A stretch of 64,000 bases of DNA from Sphingorhabdus wooponensis. GTDB taxonomy: Bacteria; Pseudomonadota; Alphaproteobacteria; Sphingomonadales; Sphingomonadaceae. The notes under the pieces were generated by a model. The model did not search any database. It saw nothing but the letters and a program-made list of their open reading frames with translations, and was not told the DNA's origin. Each line of letters begins with the position of its first letter. The first letter of the stretch is position 1. A program made the translations under genes and the position numbers. Shown piece after piece: positions 14,435 through 26,199 of this stretch. Where the stretch lies: positions 1,060,001 through 1,124,000 of the forward strand of contig NZ_RWJI01000001.1 in the NCBI RefSeq assembly GCF_003933235.1. The letters are read 5' to 3'.

Positions 14435-14854
14435 CTAGATATTCTTGCCTAATAAAGCCTGCGTGATCCAAAAACCGACCAACGACGCCGATCCTGTTAA
14501 GAACGTACCCCAGATGATATCGAGTATGGTGACTTTCGTGCTCCACACTTTCAACGTGGCATAATTGGTCAAATCATATGTCATATAGCAAAAGAAGCCC
14601 ATCAACGCGCCCCAAATGAGCGCGGTCTGCCACTTGCCGGTCAACAATGCTGGCCCGACAGCAAAGATCATCATGCCCAAAATATATAGCAGATAGAAAA
14701 TGATGGCCGGCCCCATGCGAAAACCGCCCTTCATCAGCAATTCGCCAATCTCAGGCTGATATAACCGCGTATACATGCTCCGCAGCCAAACACTGTCGAT
14801 GGCCGCAAAGGCGATGCCGGTTGCGATGTATCCGACGATATATTTTAGTAGCAT
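14435..14854 (-). CDS. DUF2177 family membrane protein
   Basis: I start it at the ATG at 14854 (139 residues), with AGAGGA 7 bases upstream. The protein has four membrane helices and the family pattern: AAIDSVWLRSM in helix 1, a central ILGMMIFAVGP, CYMTYDLTNYATLKVW and DIIWGTFLTG. DUF2177 proteins are uncharacterised inner-membrane proteins. The 171 bp upstream toward the subunit IV gene holds its own promoter region. Confidence 0.85.
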   Translation of the reverse strand: MLLKYIVGYIATGIAFAAIDSVWLRSMYTRLYQPEIGELLMKGGFRMGPAIIFYLLYILGMMIFAVGPALLTGKWQTALIWGALMGFFCYMTYDLTNYATLKVWSTKVTILDIIWGTFLTGSASLVGFWITQALLGKNI

Positions 14855-14926
14855 TTCAAATTCCTCTCCATATTGCCGCAAAACTGCCAAACGAAATAGG
14901 AGGGGTCAAGGCTGTGTATGTAACGG

Positions 14927-16012
14927 CTAGCCCTGCAATGCCGCGTCACGAAGACCACGCCAGACCTTAATTGCCTGTATGGTCTCTGCAGCATCATGAA
15001 CGCGGACAATATGTGCGCCCTGCTCCACCGCTTTAATGGCGAGAAAGATTGAACCGCCAAGGCGATCAGCTGCCTCCGCCTCATTCGAAAGCGCCCCAAT
15101 CAATCTTTTACGGCTAGCGCCAAACAATAAGGCGCAGCCCAGCCCATGATAGATCGCCAGATTGTTGATGATCGCCAGATTATCAGCCAAAGTCTTTCCA
15201 AACCCGATGCCCGGATCAACCAATATCATTTCACGCGACAAGCCTGCCGCTTCGACCGCCGAAACCCGCTGCTCAAGCCAGTCGAACACATCGTACACGA
15301 CATCATCATAAACGCCGTCTTTATGCGGGTCGTTGCTTTGGCTCGGGGCGTGCATCAGCACCACAGGAACATTGCTCTTACGCGCAACGTCTACGGCGCG
15401 ATCGTCATATAAAAGCGCAGAGATGTCATTGATCATCGTCGCACCAGCCTGCAACGCGCCCTCCATCACCGGCGCCTTGCGTGTGTCGATGGAGATTGCA
15501 GTACCGGCTCCTGCGAGCCGCCGGATCAGGGGCGCGACACGATTAAGCTCCTCGCCTTCCGCAATCAAAGGCGCACCAGGCCGCGTCGACTCCCCGCCAA
15601 TATCAATGATGGCCGCCCCCGCGGTGCTCATCGCGACAGCCGCTTTAGCCGCAATATCTGTGTCTAAATTCTTGCCACCATCTGAAAAGCTGTCTGGGGT
15701 AGCATTGATAATCGCCATGACCTGCGGTTGCTCAAGACTAACCCTATGCGTGCCCATCTGCAACGCAGCGCGGGGCGCGGTTATACGTTCGAGCAGCATC
15801 GCGCAGCGTGCGCGCGCGGACTGCGGCAGTGCCGCTACGAAGGCATCCCATTCGCGAACGGCGACCAACTTCCGCTGTGTTGTTGCTGCGTCGCGTGATA
15901 TAAATTCTATTTGCGAGAACCACAGCATGGTTCCCGCCAAGCGCAAGCTATCACCTTCGTGCCGCTGCGGGGTTTCGACAAAACCGGTCGGAAGAAGATA
16001 GATTTTTGTCAC
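14927..16012 (-). CDS. folP: Dihydropteroate synthase
   Basis: The enzyme joins 4-aminobenzoate to 6-hydroxymethyl-7,8-dihydropterin diphosphate in folate synthesis and is the sulfonamide target. Clear motifs: VMAIINATPDSFSDGG, IDIGGESTRPGA, ISIDTRKAPV, MINDISALL, ILVDPGIGFGKT and GASRKRLIG. At 361 residues it is about 80 longer than E. coli FolP because of an N-terminal extension (residues 1-85) with no recognised domain; sphingomonad FolP proteins commonly carry one. It lies 23 bp downstream of ccrM, on the same strand. Confidence 0.93.
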   Translation of the reverse strand: MTKIYLLPTGFVETPQRHEGDSLRLAGTMLWFSQIEFISRDAATTQRKLVAVREWDAFVAALPQSARARCAMLLERITAPRAALQMGTHRVSLEQPQVMAIINATPDSFSDGGKNLDTDIAAKAAVAMSTAGAAIIDIGGESTRPGAPLIAEGEELNRVAPLIRRLAGAGTAISIDTRKAPVMEGALQAGATMINDISALLYDDRAVDVARKSNVPVVLMHAPSQSNDPHKDGVYDDVVYDVFDWLEQRVSAVEAAGLSREMILVDPGIGFGKTLADNLAIINNLAIYHGLGCALLFGASRKRLIGALSNEAEAADRLGGSIFLAIKAVEQGAHIVRVHDAAETIQAIKVWRGLRDAALQG

Positions 16013-16035
16013 GGCTCAGTTGCAAGCAAATAGGT

Positions 16036-17193
<1,158 letters not shown>

Positions 17194-17263
17194 TCAAGGT
17201 TGTTGATGCCACGGGATTCCTTGGATTAATGGGCGTAAAGCATAGATATATGCGGAACGAAAC

Positions 17264-17336
17264 GAGTCCGACACAATATGTGGAGTCTTGCGAATCTCGG
17301 CAGACTCAACCCCTAGTGGTGTTACCCGAAGGACTC
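17264..17336 (-). promoter_or_regulatory. Cluster of five GANTC sites upstream of ccrM
   Basis: GANTC occurs at 17264, 17283, 17292, 17303 and 17332 in the 212-bp gap between rnhB and ccrM. Random expectation is about one per 256 bp. GANTC is the CcrM target, and in Caulobacter the ccrM promoter region also carries GANTC sites that switch with methylation. The promoter itself and any CtrA box could not be fixed by eye. Confidence 0.6.
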
Positions 17337-17351
17337 ACTGCCAAAAAAAAG

Positions 17352-17942
17352 TTACAGCAAAAGCAATTGTGCAACCGGCGCGAAGCTTTTCCGGTGCAAA
17401 GGCGTGGGACCATGCGCCCGCAAAGCAGCCATATGGTCTGGCGTGCCATAGCCTTTGTTCTTTTCCCAACCATAATGCACATGCTGCTGCGCCGCTGCAC
17501 ACATCAACCGGTCCCGATGTTCTTTGGCGATGATGGACGCTGCCGAAATGCAAGGTTCTATGGCGTCACCACCTACTAACGCGCGTGCCGGCCAGCGCCA
17601 TTCGGGACGGCGACCCGCGGGGGTCATATTGCCGTCGATCAATACCTCATTAGGGTCGCTACCAAGTTTTGCGCACAGGGCATCTACAGCCAGCGTCATG
17701 GCCAGCATTGTCGCGCCGAATATGTTCAGGCGGTCAATATCCTCAACCTCGACAACGCCTATCGCCCATTGGCAACGGCGTTTTATGGTAGTTTCCAACT
17801 CCGCACGCCGCGCAGCGGATAGTTTTTTGCTATCGTCCAACCCAGATGGACGCGGCTTGGACAATAACACGGCCGCAGCGACCACTGGTCCCGCAAGCGG
17901 CCCACGGCCCGCCTCGTCAACGCCGAAAATCATATCCGCCAC
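17352..17942 (-). CDS. rnhB: Ribonuclease HII
   Basis: The 196-residue protein shows the RNase HII core: MIFGVDEAGRGPLAGPVVAA (catalytic Asp and Glu), SKKLSAARR, VLIDGN with the third acid, and AASIIAKEHRDRLM with the fourth. It removes single ribonucleotides and RNA primers from DNA duplexes. Its start lies 13 bp inside the end of the thiD-VOC gene, so the glmM-thiD-rnhB genes appear coupled. Confidence 0.93.
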   Translation of the reverse strand: MADMIFGVDEAGRGPLAGPVVAAAVLLSKPRPSGLDDSKKLSAARRAELETTIKRRCQWAIGVVEVEDIDRLNIFGATMLAMTLAVDALCAKLGSDPNEVLIDGNMTPAGRRPEWRWPARALVGGDAIEPCISAASIIAKEHRDRLMCAAAQQHVHYGWEKNKGYGTPDHMAALRAHGPTPLHRKSFAPVAQLLLL

Positions 17943-19072
17943 GCAGAGTAGCGCCGGTTCTCACCCGCTTTGTAAAGGCAGACAATATTGCCCGCAGGAT
18001 CTAACAACCGTGCCTCACGCCAGCCCCAGCTTTCATCCTGTGGCAGCTGCTCAAACGCAAAGCCTTGGCTGGCCAGCGCGGTTACCCACGCATCGAGGCG
18101 CTTGCTTTCAAAATATATTATGGTCGATGCCGCCACATCATCGCTTTGATGAATGGAAAAGGTTACGCCATTGGGCGCCTCAAATCGCGCATAACCGTTG
18201 GATGGGCTATCCACAATGCGCTGAAGCCCAAGCGCCATATAGAAATTGACGGACGCCGCATAATCGCGACACCCCATGGTCACATGGTTGAGCGACGGGC
18301 CAGCGACCATCGCGTCCTCCCGCACCGATTGATGCCCCATCGGGCCATGGCCGTGGCCGAGGCCGGGCGCGTCACGCAGCGCAAGCCGCACGAACAAGCG
18401 CGCGCGCTCTATGGCAGGAACAATCTCCATCCCCTGCCCCAGTCCCGTTGCGATGGCCGACGCCAATGTGCACCCTGTGCCATGTGTGTTATGCGTATTT
18501 ATGCGTGCGTCGCTCCAGCTTTCATGTTGCCCCGGCGCGAGATGCAGCGTGTCTATGATATCATCCCCGTCCGCATGGCCGCCCTTGATAAGCAAGGGAA
18601 TCCGACGCCCAAGCAAAGCATCTTTACCACCCAAAGCCTCCAACTCCGGAAGATTGGGTGTTGTCAGCGTGGCAATCCCCATCAGCCGTTCAAACGCAGA
18701 TATGGTATCCGGATCCGCCAGCACGGCCCCGCTCGTTGCAACCATGACTGGGTCGAATATGATTGGGCATGATAGCTCGGCAAGACTGTCTGCCACCGCA
18801 TGCGCGGTCGCAGCATTGCCAATCATCCCGATTTTGACCGCATCAACACCAATGTCGCTGACAACCGCATTGATCTGGTCAATCACCATTTGAGTTGGCA
18901 CCATATGCACCGCGTCAACACCTAGCGTATTTTGAGCGGTAATCGCGGTCACCGCCGTCATCGCATGGCCACCCAGCATGGTCACCGTTTTGATGTCCGC
19001 CTGAATTCCCGCGCCGCCACCACTATCTGAACCGGCGATAATCAAGATGCGAGCGGGCGCGCCTTTCGTCAT
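17930..19072 (-). CDS. thiD: HMP kinase/HMP-phosphate kinase ThiD fused to a VOC domain
   Basis: Residues 1 to about 250 are ThiD: ILIIAGSDSGGGAGIQADIK, the anion-hole/GTGC region NTHGTGCTLASAIATGLG near 195-212. It phosphorylates hydroxymethylpyrimidine for thiamine synthesis. Residues about 258-380 are a separate glyoxalase/bleomycin-resistance (VOC) domain: LNHVTMGCRDYAASVNFYMA, IVDSPSNGYARFEAPNG and ARLLDPAGNIVCLYKAG. E. coli ThiD has 266 residues and no such domain. The reading frame is continuous with no sign of error. The start overlaps the glmM stop (TGATG). The role of the VOC part is unknown. Confidence 0.85.
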   Translation of the reverse strand: MTKGAPARILIIAGSDSGGGAGIQADIKTVTMLGGHAMTAVTAITAQNTLGVDAVHMVPTQMVIDQINAVVSDIGVDAVKIGMIGNAATAHAVADSLAELSCPIIFDPVMVATSGAVLADPDTISAFERLMGIATLTTPNLPELEALGGKDALLGRRIPLLIKGGHADGDDIIDTLHLAPGQHESWSDARINTHNTHGTGCTLASAIATGLGQGMEIVPAIERARLFVRLALRDAPGLGHGHGPMGHQSVREDAMVAGPSLNHVTMGCRDYAASVNFYMALGLQRIVDSPSNGYARFEAPNGVTFSIHQSDDVAASTIIYFESKRLDAWVTALASQGFAFEQLPQDESWGWREARLLDPAGNIVCLYKAGENRRYSAWRI

Positions 19073-20412
19073 CAGGATGCAGCAATCCTGACCGCGTCGC
19101 AGATGCTATCGACAATACGCTCAACCTGCGCCGCATCATCCCCCTCCGCCATCACGCGGATAACTGGCTCAGTACCCGACGGGCGGATCACCAAGCGGCC
19201 ATTGCCCGTCAACTCAGCCTCAGCCGAAGCAATTACGGCCTGAACATCCGGATTATCTAGCGGCTTGCCGCCGGAAAAACGCACATTTTTGAGCAATTGC
19301 GGAACTGGATCGAACAAGTGCAGTACTTCACTTGCCGGTTTCCCGCTTTCGACAAGCTGAGACAGCACTTGCAAGGCAGCAATGGTACCATCGCCCGTCG
19401 TCGCGTGATCCAACATGATCATATGGCCCGATTGCTCTCCGCCGACATTGATGCCGTGCTTGCGCATTTCTTCCAGGACATAGCGATCGCCGACTTTCGC
19501 ACGAATAAGGCGTAAATCCTGTTTTTGCAGATATCGTTCTAGGCCCAAATTCGACATCACCGTCGCGACAATTCCGCCCCCCGTCAGTTGGCCACTGCGG
19601 TTCATGGCGCCGCCAAGCAATGCCATGATCTGGTCTCCGTCAACGATGCGACCATGTTCGTCTACAACAATCAAGCGATCTGCATCGCCATCAAGCGCAA
19701 TGCCAATGTCGGCGCCCGCTGCGACCACGGTTTCCTGCAATGTCACCACATGTGTTGAGCCGACCTTGTGATTGATATTCTTACCATTGGGATCAATACC
19801 AATGGACGTAACTTTTGCGCCCAATTCCCAAATCGCGGTTGGCGCGACTTGATAGGCCGCACCATTGGCGCAATCGAGCACCACATGCAGACCATCGAAG
19901 CGGATATGTTCCGGCACGGATGCCTTTACCGCATGAATATAGCGGCCCCGGCTGTCTTCAATGCGCCGCGCACGCCCCACATCAGCTGCGTCCGCCAATG
20001 CAAGCGGCGTATCCAGTAATGCCTCAATCGCAAGTTCGTCCGCGTCCGATAGTTTAAAACCATCGGGGCCAAATAGCTTGATACCATTATCTTCATACGG
20101 GTTATGACTGGCCGAAATCATCACGCCTAAATCCGCGCGCATCGAACGCGTGAGCAACGCTACGGCTGGTGTCGGTATTGGGCCAAACTGAACCACATCC
20201 ATGCCAACGCTGGTAAAACCCGCAACCAACGCGTTCTCAATCATATAGCCGGACAATCTTGTGTCTTTGCCAATTACAACCCGATGCTTATGTCCACCGC
20301 GCAGGAAATGCGTGCCCGCCGCTTGGCCGACCTTCATCGCCATTTCCGGGGTCATGGAGCCTGCGTTGCTGCGTCCTCTAATACCGTCTGTGCCAAAATA
20401 TTTGCGCGCCAT
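19072..20412 (-). CDS. glmM: Phosphoglucosamine mutase
   Basis: From the ATG at 20412 the protein has 446 residues, the family length, beginning [16 protein letters not shown]. The phosphoserine loop is [13 protein letters not shown] near 98-110, the metal loop DGDADR near 240, and the C-terminal phosphate-binding [15 protein letters not shown]. It interconverts glucosamine-6-phosphate and glucosamine-1-phosphate for peptidoglycan and LPS precursors. A longer frame up to 20601 has no support. The divergent symporter starts about 97 bp away. Confidence 0.95.
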   Translation of the reverse strand: MARKYFGTDGIRGRSNAGSMTPEMAMKVGQAAGTHFLRGGHKHRVVIGKDTRLSGYMIENALVAGFTSVGMDVVQFGPIPTPAVALLTRSMRADLGVMISASHNPYEDNGIKLFGPDGFKLSDADELAIEALLDTPLALADAADVGRARRIEDSRGRYIHAVKASVPEHIRFDGLHVVLDCANGAAYQVAPTAIWELGAKVTSIGIDPNGKNINHKVGSTHVVTLQETVVAAGADIGIALDGDADRLIVVDEHGRIVDGDQIMALLGGAMNRSGQLTGGGIVATVMSNLGLERYLQKQDLRLIRAKVGDRYVLEEMRKHGINVGGEQSGHMIMLDHATTGDGTIAALQVLSQLVESGKPASEVLHLFDPVPQLLKNVRFSGGKPLDNPDVQAVIASAEAELTGNGRLVIRPSGTEPVIRVMAEGDDAAQVERIVDSICDAVRIAAS

Positions 20413-20508
20413 GTGCGTCCCTACCCTTATGCGGTCGTTATTTGATTTTTTCGTGCCGCGAAGCCTCTCCCTTGCATAGGGAGCGACAGGCTGGCAAGAC
20501 CCGATGCT

Positions 20509-21739
20509 ATGTCTAACGCTACACGTATACTCCTCGCCTTGGTCCTTGGGCTTGCTCTTGGGATTTTCGCCGCCGCGCAAGTGCCTGCCATTGGTACGCA
20601 AATTGCCTATTGGCTCGATATTGTCGGCACCTTGTGGCTTAATGGCCTTCGGATGACCGTGGTGCCGCTGGTGGTGGCGCTACTGATTACCGGTATCGTC
20701 AAAAGCGCTGAGGCGGCCCGCGCCGGCCCTATGGCTGCGCGAACAGTCACGTGGATTGTCATCATGATGGGTCTCTCGGCGGCGATGGGCGCTCTATTGA
20801 CACCATCATTGCTATCCATCTGGCCAATGCCATCGGAAAGTGCTGCGGCCTTGCGTGCTGCTCTTACGGGTGTTCCTGCGGTGGCGGAGCAACCACCTTT
20901 GCGTGATTTTATTGTAGCACTTGTGCCGACCAATCCGATAGCCGCAGCAGCCAATGATTCGATTCTGCCTCTTCTGATTTTCACTTTGGTATTCGCCTTT
21001 GCGGTCACACGTCTTGCGCAAGGCCCAAGAGAGCAAATGGCTGGATTTTTCAGCGCACTTGCTGACGCCATGGTCCTTGTCATTGAATGGGTGTTAAAAC
21101 TCGCACCAATTGGCGTATTCGCGCTGGCATTTGTCGTTGGCGCACGTTCCGGCCTCGCGGCACTGGGTGCCGTAGCCCATTATATCGTTACCGTTTCCAT
21201 CGTCGGCATTATCGTTGGCGGCTTCGCCTATCTGGTGGCTGTCTTTGCTGGCAAGGTGCGTTTTACAGACTATGCGCGGCAAATCGCGCCAGTTCAGGCC
21301 TTTGCGGTTTCCACCCAATCCTCACTCGCCAGCTTACCGCTCATGTTGAAAAAGGCCGAGGCGCTTGGCGTAAGGGAATCAACTGCTGGCTTAGTTCTGC
21401 CCATGGCCGTCGCCTTATTGCGCGTGACCGGGCCAGCGATGAACTTGGCGGTTGCACTGTATGTTGCCAACTGGTTTGGCGTGGAACTCAGCTACTTCGA
21501 TTATGGGTTTGCAATCTTCATCGCGGCATTGACCTCTATGGGCGCGGTCAGCCTGCCCGGATCGGTTAGCTTCGTGACATCCATCGCACCCATCTGCTTG
21601 GCGCTTGGTATTCCAATTGAGCCATTGGCGCTGTTGATTGCAGTCGAAACATTGCCCGATATCTTCCGTACCACTGGGAATGTGCAAATGGATGTGGCGC
21701 TTGCTACTGCCATAGAGGCATCTGAAAAGGACAAAGCTG

Positions 21740-21753
<14 letters not shown>
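20509..21753 (+). CDS. Dicarboxylate/amino acid:cation symporter (DAACS family)
   Basis: A 414-residue inner-membrane protein with 8 or more membrane helices. Family features include [21 protein letters not shown] near 40-60, [16 protein letters not shown], the serine-rich re-entrant loop [20 protein letters not shown] (usually SSxATLP), and the final [17 protein letters not shown] with the substrate/cation-binding pattern (RT-x-x-N-V). Such carriers (GltP/DctA type) import glutamate, aspartate or C4-dicarboxylates. The exact substrate is not readable. Its stop overlaps the next gene's start by 14 bp. Confidence 0.88.
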
Positions 21754-22731
<978 letters not shown>

Positions 22732-22735
<4 letters not shown>

Positions 22736-23409
22736 AGGTCGAACCAGCGGAACAGGCCAGCGCCGCCCACGTCCCAAAATGGGTGCGCCCATGTGGCGAT
22801 GATCCAGATCAAAATGCCTGCGCCCCATGGACCGATACCCGCACGCAACAAGGCGACAGGACGGACAAAAAAATGCGTGCGGCGCAGCCACTTTGCCCAC
22901 TGACCGCCCATCAAGTTACGCTTCTTGATTTCTTGGGCCTTGGAACCAGCCAAAGCCAAGAAAACGATGCTCCCTGAGAAGATGAAATTGTCGATGCGCG
23001 GTGCAACAAGAATATGGCCCACACCCCATAAAGCAAAACCCCACATCATGGGATGACGTGTTGCCTTAAATACGCCCGATGGTGATTGTGCGGCTAGCGC
23101 GTCGGGCACGCCAGGAAGCGAGGGGTTGCGGATGAACGAACCTGCAAACAGCACCGCCGCTATCAGCGTAAGCACACTCGCGGCCACCCAGACGATATCA
23201 CCCACCGGCCAAAGACCGTCGGCTTTTGGCGCACGCCCAAAGGCGATAATCATCCACGCGAACGTAATGAGCGAAATGGCAGAATAGACCACCATAAATC
23301 CGTTCGCGCCAAACCGACGGACCAGTGATGTGCGTAACGGATGCGACATCAGAAAATGACTACCAACGAACGACAGGCTCGCTGCTATCAATGCTAGATA
23401 ATCATCCAA
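22732..23409 (-). CDS. NnrU family membrane protein
   Basis: The 225-residue protein has about six membrane helices. It shows NnrU features: HFLMSHPLRTSLVRRFGANG near residue 18, VYSAISLITFAWMIIAFGRAP, the TRHPMMWGFALWGVGHILVA segment near 116-135 and KAQEIKKRN. NnrU was named from denitrification gene clusters and is related to isoprenylcysteine methyltransferase-like membrane proteins; here no nitrogen-oxide genes are nearby, so another role is likely. Confidence 0.85.
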
Positions 23410-23458
23410 AATGCCACACCCTCCCCACGCAACATGCTGTAATTATAGCATAATTTTA

Positions 23459-24751
23459 TCAGCGATCATATGCCTTTGGTAAATCCCCTTCTGTAGGACG
23501 CGCATAACGGTCCCGCAGGCGGTTTTGACGATTGGTAAGCGGTTGTTCGATACCGTCGATGATGACCGTAGTGGCTGCACTGGAAAGCTCGAGCGGGTCG
23601 CCATCCCAGAGCACTACATCCGCGGCCCGACCCGCTTTCAAGCTGCCAAGACGATCGCCAACGCCCATGATATCGGCAGGAACCGAACTGATCGCAGCAA
23701 AAGCTTCATCCCAGGTTAGACCCGTTGCACCGGGCACATATTGAAGGCTCACAATATTACCCGCATATTGGGTTGTGTACCGCAATTGGTGCGAATCCCG
23801 ATCATTGATCATACCAATGGCGACCTGAACGCCGGCGTCCTTCATACGGCCAACATTGCTTTGTGTCGCACCCAGCATTTCAAATGTTGCCGGAAGATCA
23901 TTGAGTGCCGATGCGATAACCGGAATGCCGGCTTTTGCGAGTTCGTGGGCGACCCGCCAACCTTCGCTCACGCCTACAAACACCATTTTAATTGTAGGAA
24001 AATCGCGCTTTAACTCCATAAGCCGGAGCATGTCATTTGCCCCTTCCACATGGATGAGCAAACGGGTTTCACCGCGAAGGACGGACAACAAAGCCTTCGC
24101 ATCCTCAGCCTTCAACAAATCATCATCAAACGTGCCACGGCCAGCGGCATAATCTTGGGCCTCACGCAACATGGCGCGGAAGTGCAGATGCGTTCCCGCA
24201 CGACTTCCCCCCGCAGATGCAGCACCCTCTTCCCCGAACTCGGCAAATTGGAACGCACGGGCTTTGGTAACTGGGTTACTATCTGCGCCAAGGTCCGCAA
24301 TTGCGCCTTGGCCTGCAAAGATATTGTCCCCAGCCTCAGGCGCTACAACAGCGCGTGTTACGCCCGATGAGCGATTTACAGCAAAAGGCGACCGAAACGG
24401 ATCAATGGCAGGCGCAACGTCGATAGCGGCTGAAAACCCACTGCGTCCGCCGCTCTTGTCATTGGTACCGTTGACCGCATCGACTTCAGCTAGGCCAAGC
24501 CGCGAGAAACCGGCAAATACACCCGGTGTCACCCATTTGCCTGTCGCGTCAATCTGACGTGCGCCCGATGGTATGACGACAGTTGTACCGGCGGCAACGA
24601 TTTTGCCGTCACGGATAAGTACAGTGCCCCCTTCGATTGGCGCGCTGCCATCCCCGACCACAACCCGGCCGCCTGTAATGGCGATGGTTTCGGCGGCAAC
24701 AGGCGTTGCAAATGTTGCTAAAGCAGCGGCGGTATAGAGGAAATGCCTCAT
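23459..24751 (-). CDS. Exported amidohydrolase-like protein lacking the HxH metal motif
   Basis: A 430-residue protein with a signal peptide (MRHFLYTAAALATFATPVAA) and amidohydrolase-superfamily architecture: a beta-sandwich start (IAITGGRVVVGDGSAPIEGG), GKWVTPGVFAGFSRLGL where the family has a His-x-His, a barrel, and the C-terminal LGSLKAGRAADVVLWDGDPLEL. Because the HxH is replaced by GFS, the usual metal site cannot form. It overlaps the start of the upstream paralogous amidohydrolase by 4 bp; the pair is probably cotranscribed and may act as a hetero-complex. Catalysis by this subunit is doubtful. Confidence 0.8.
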   Translation of the reverse strand: MRHFLYTAAALATFATPVAAETIAITGGRVVVGDGSAPIEGGTVLIRDGKIVAAGTTVVIPSGARQIDATGKWVTPGVFAGFSRLGLAEVDAVNGTNDKSGGRSGFSAAIDVAPAIDPFRSPFAVNRSSGVTRAVVAPEAGDNIFAGQGAIADLGADSNPVTKARAFQFAEFGEEGAASAGGSRAGTHLHFRAMLREAQDYAAGRGTFDDDLLKAEDAKALLSVLRGETRLLIHVEGANDMLRLMELKRDFPTIKMVFVGVSEGWRVAHELAKAGIPVIASALNDLPATFEMLGATQSNVGRMKDAGVQVAIGMINDRDSHQLRYTTQYAGNIVSLQYVPGATGLTWDEAFAAISSVPADIMGVGDRLGSLKAGRAADVVLWDGDPLELSSAATTVIIDGIEQPLTNRQNRLRDRYARPTEGDLPKAYDR

Positions 24752-26151
24752 TTTACATCTCCTTCACCTGGTTGGCCGAGTTCAAAATCGCTGACCGGAC
24801 GTATTTTGGGGTTGCTTGCGTCAAACATTAAAGCACCATCAATCCAGACCTTGTCTGGACGGGCGTAGACGCTCAACGGATTACCGTTCCACAAAACGAC
24901 ATCGGCCATCTTGCCCGCTTTCAAGCTGCCTGTTTTGTTCGATATGCCTAACGCCTTGGCAGGGTTGTAAGTGAGCCATTTGATAACTTCGGCATCGCTG
25001 ATGTTGAAACCCATGCGACGGCCATCGGCTTGCGCCTTTGCCGCTTCTTGGTTCAAACGCTGGATCTGGTTTTCGTCGTCGGAATGGATGATCACGCAAG
25101 CGCCGGTATTATGCAGGATCGCGGCGTTTTCAGGAATGGCGTCATACGCCTCCATCTTAAAGCCCCACCAATCTGCCCACACGGCGGAGCATACCCCATT
25201 GTCGCGGAGTAAATCAGCGATTTTGTAGCTTTCTACCGCATGGTGGAATGTTGATACCTTATAGCCAAATTCCTTGGCCATATCGAGGACAAGCGCCATT
25301 TCGTCGGCACGATAGCAGTGGTTCTGGATTGAGATGTCACCATCCAACACACCAGCCAATGTTTCCATACCAATGTCGCGGGTAAATTCTTTGCCGCTGT
25401 CGCGCCTTTTCTTATATTCTTGCGCTTTGATCCATGTCTGCCGGTTCACGGCGATATTGCCCATGCGCGTTGATGGCATCCGCCCCTTGCTGCCGTAAAC
25501 CCGCTTCGGGTTTTCACCGCAGGCCATTTTCATGCCATAAGGTGCGTCAGGAAACTTCATGCCCTGTACGGTGCGTGCGTAAACGTTTTTCAGGACAACA
25601 GAGCGCCCGCCCATGAGGTTGGCCGAACCCGGCAATACTTGCAGCGCCGTAACACCGCCATTGGCAAGCGCGCGACTGAAACCTGGATCTTGCGGCCATA
25701 CGCTATGCTCGGCCCAGACTTCGGGCGTTGTGGGCGATGTGGCTTCATTGCCGTCGCTATGCGCCTCAACGGATGGCGTGGGATAGTCACCCAAATGGGA
25801 GTGAATATCGATGATGCCGGGCGTTACAAACTTGCCCTTACCATCGACCACATTCACACCTGCTGGAATGATCGTATCTGCACCACCAACGCTGCTAATC
25901 TTGCCGCCGGTCATGAACACCACGCCATTATCAATCTTGCCGCCTTCGCCATCATATATGGTGACGTTACGAATGGCCGTCGCGACACTGGGATAAGCCT
26001 TATATGTTGACGGAAACGGCACTGGGGCCTTTTCCGCTGGCTTCACCGCAGGGGTTGCGGAAACGGTTTTGGGGCCTTCGGCGTTGGAACACGCCATCAA
26101 GGCCAGTGGCAGCACCAGATATGCGCTGCGCAATGTATTCGAAATTGCCAT
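24748..26151 (-). CDS. Exported amidohydrolase (lipoprotein)
   Basis: The 467-residue enzyme has a lipoprotein signal (lipobox ALMAC near residue 21) and intact amidohydrolase metal motifs: GIIDIHSHLGD (HxH), NHCYRADE, FHHAVESYK and VIIHSDDENQ (catalytic Asp). It ends in KAGKMADVVLWNGNPLSV. These periplasmic enzymes are imidazolonepropionase-like and often cleave dipeptides or cyclic amides. The POT-family peptide transporter upstream (26200-27732) on the same strand fits a peptide- or amide-scavenging module with its degenerate partner downstream. Confidence 0.88.
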   Translation of the reverse strand: MAISNTLRSAYLVLPLALMACSNAEGPKTVSATPAVKPAEKAPVPFPSTYKAYPSVATAIRNVTIYDGEGGKIDNGVVFMTGGKISSVGGADTIIPAGVNVVDGKGKFVTPGIIDIHSHLGDYPTPSVEAHSDGNEATSPTTPEVWAEHSVWPQDPGFSRALANGGVTALQVLPGSANLMGGRSVVLKNVYARTVQGMKFPDAPYGMKMACGENPKRVYGSKGRMPSTRMGNIAVNRQTWIKAQEYKKRRDSGKEFTRDIGMETLAGVLDGDISIQNHCYRADEMALVLDMAKEFGYKVSTFHHAVESYKIADLLRDNGVCSAVWADWWGFKMEAYDAIPENAAILHNTGACVIIHSDDENQIQRLNQEAAKAQADGRRMGFNISDAEVIKWLTYNPAKALGISNKTGSLKAGKMADVVLWNGNPLSVYARPDKVWIDGALMFDASNPKIRPVSDFELGQPGEGDVK

Positions 26152-26199
26152 TGTCTAACTCCGATTTGTTAAGTGAACGCCAAAAGCAGATGCATCTGC

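Noticed and set aside
17221-17245. Possible CtrA box (TTAA-type) upstream of ccrM
   Set aside because: The spacing TTTA-N6-TTAA does not fit the canonical TTAA-N7-TTAA motif closely enough to claim.
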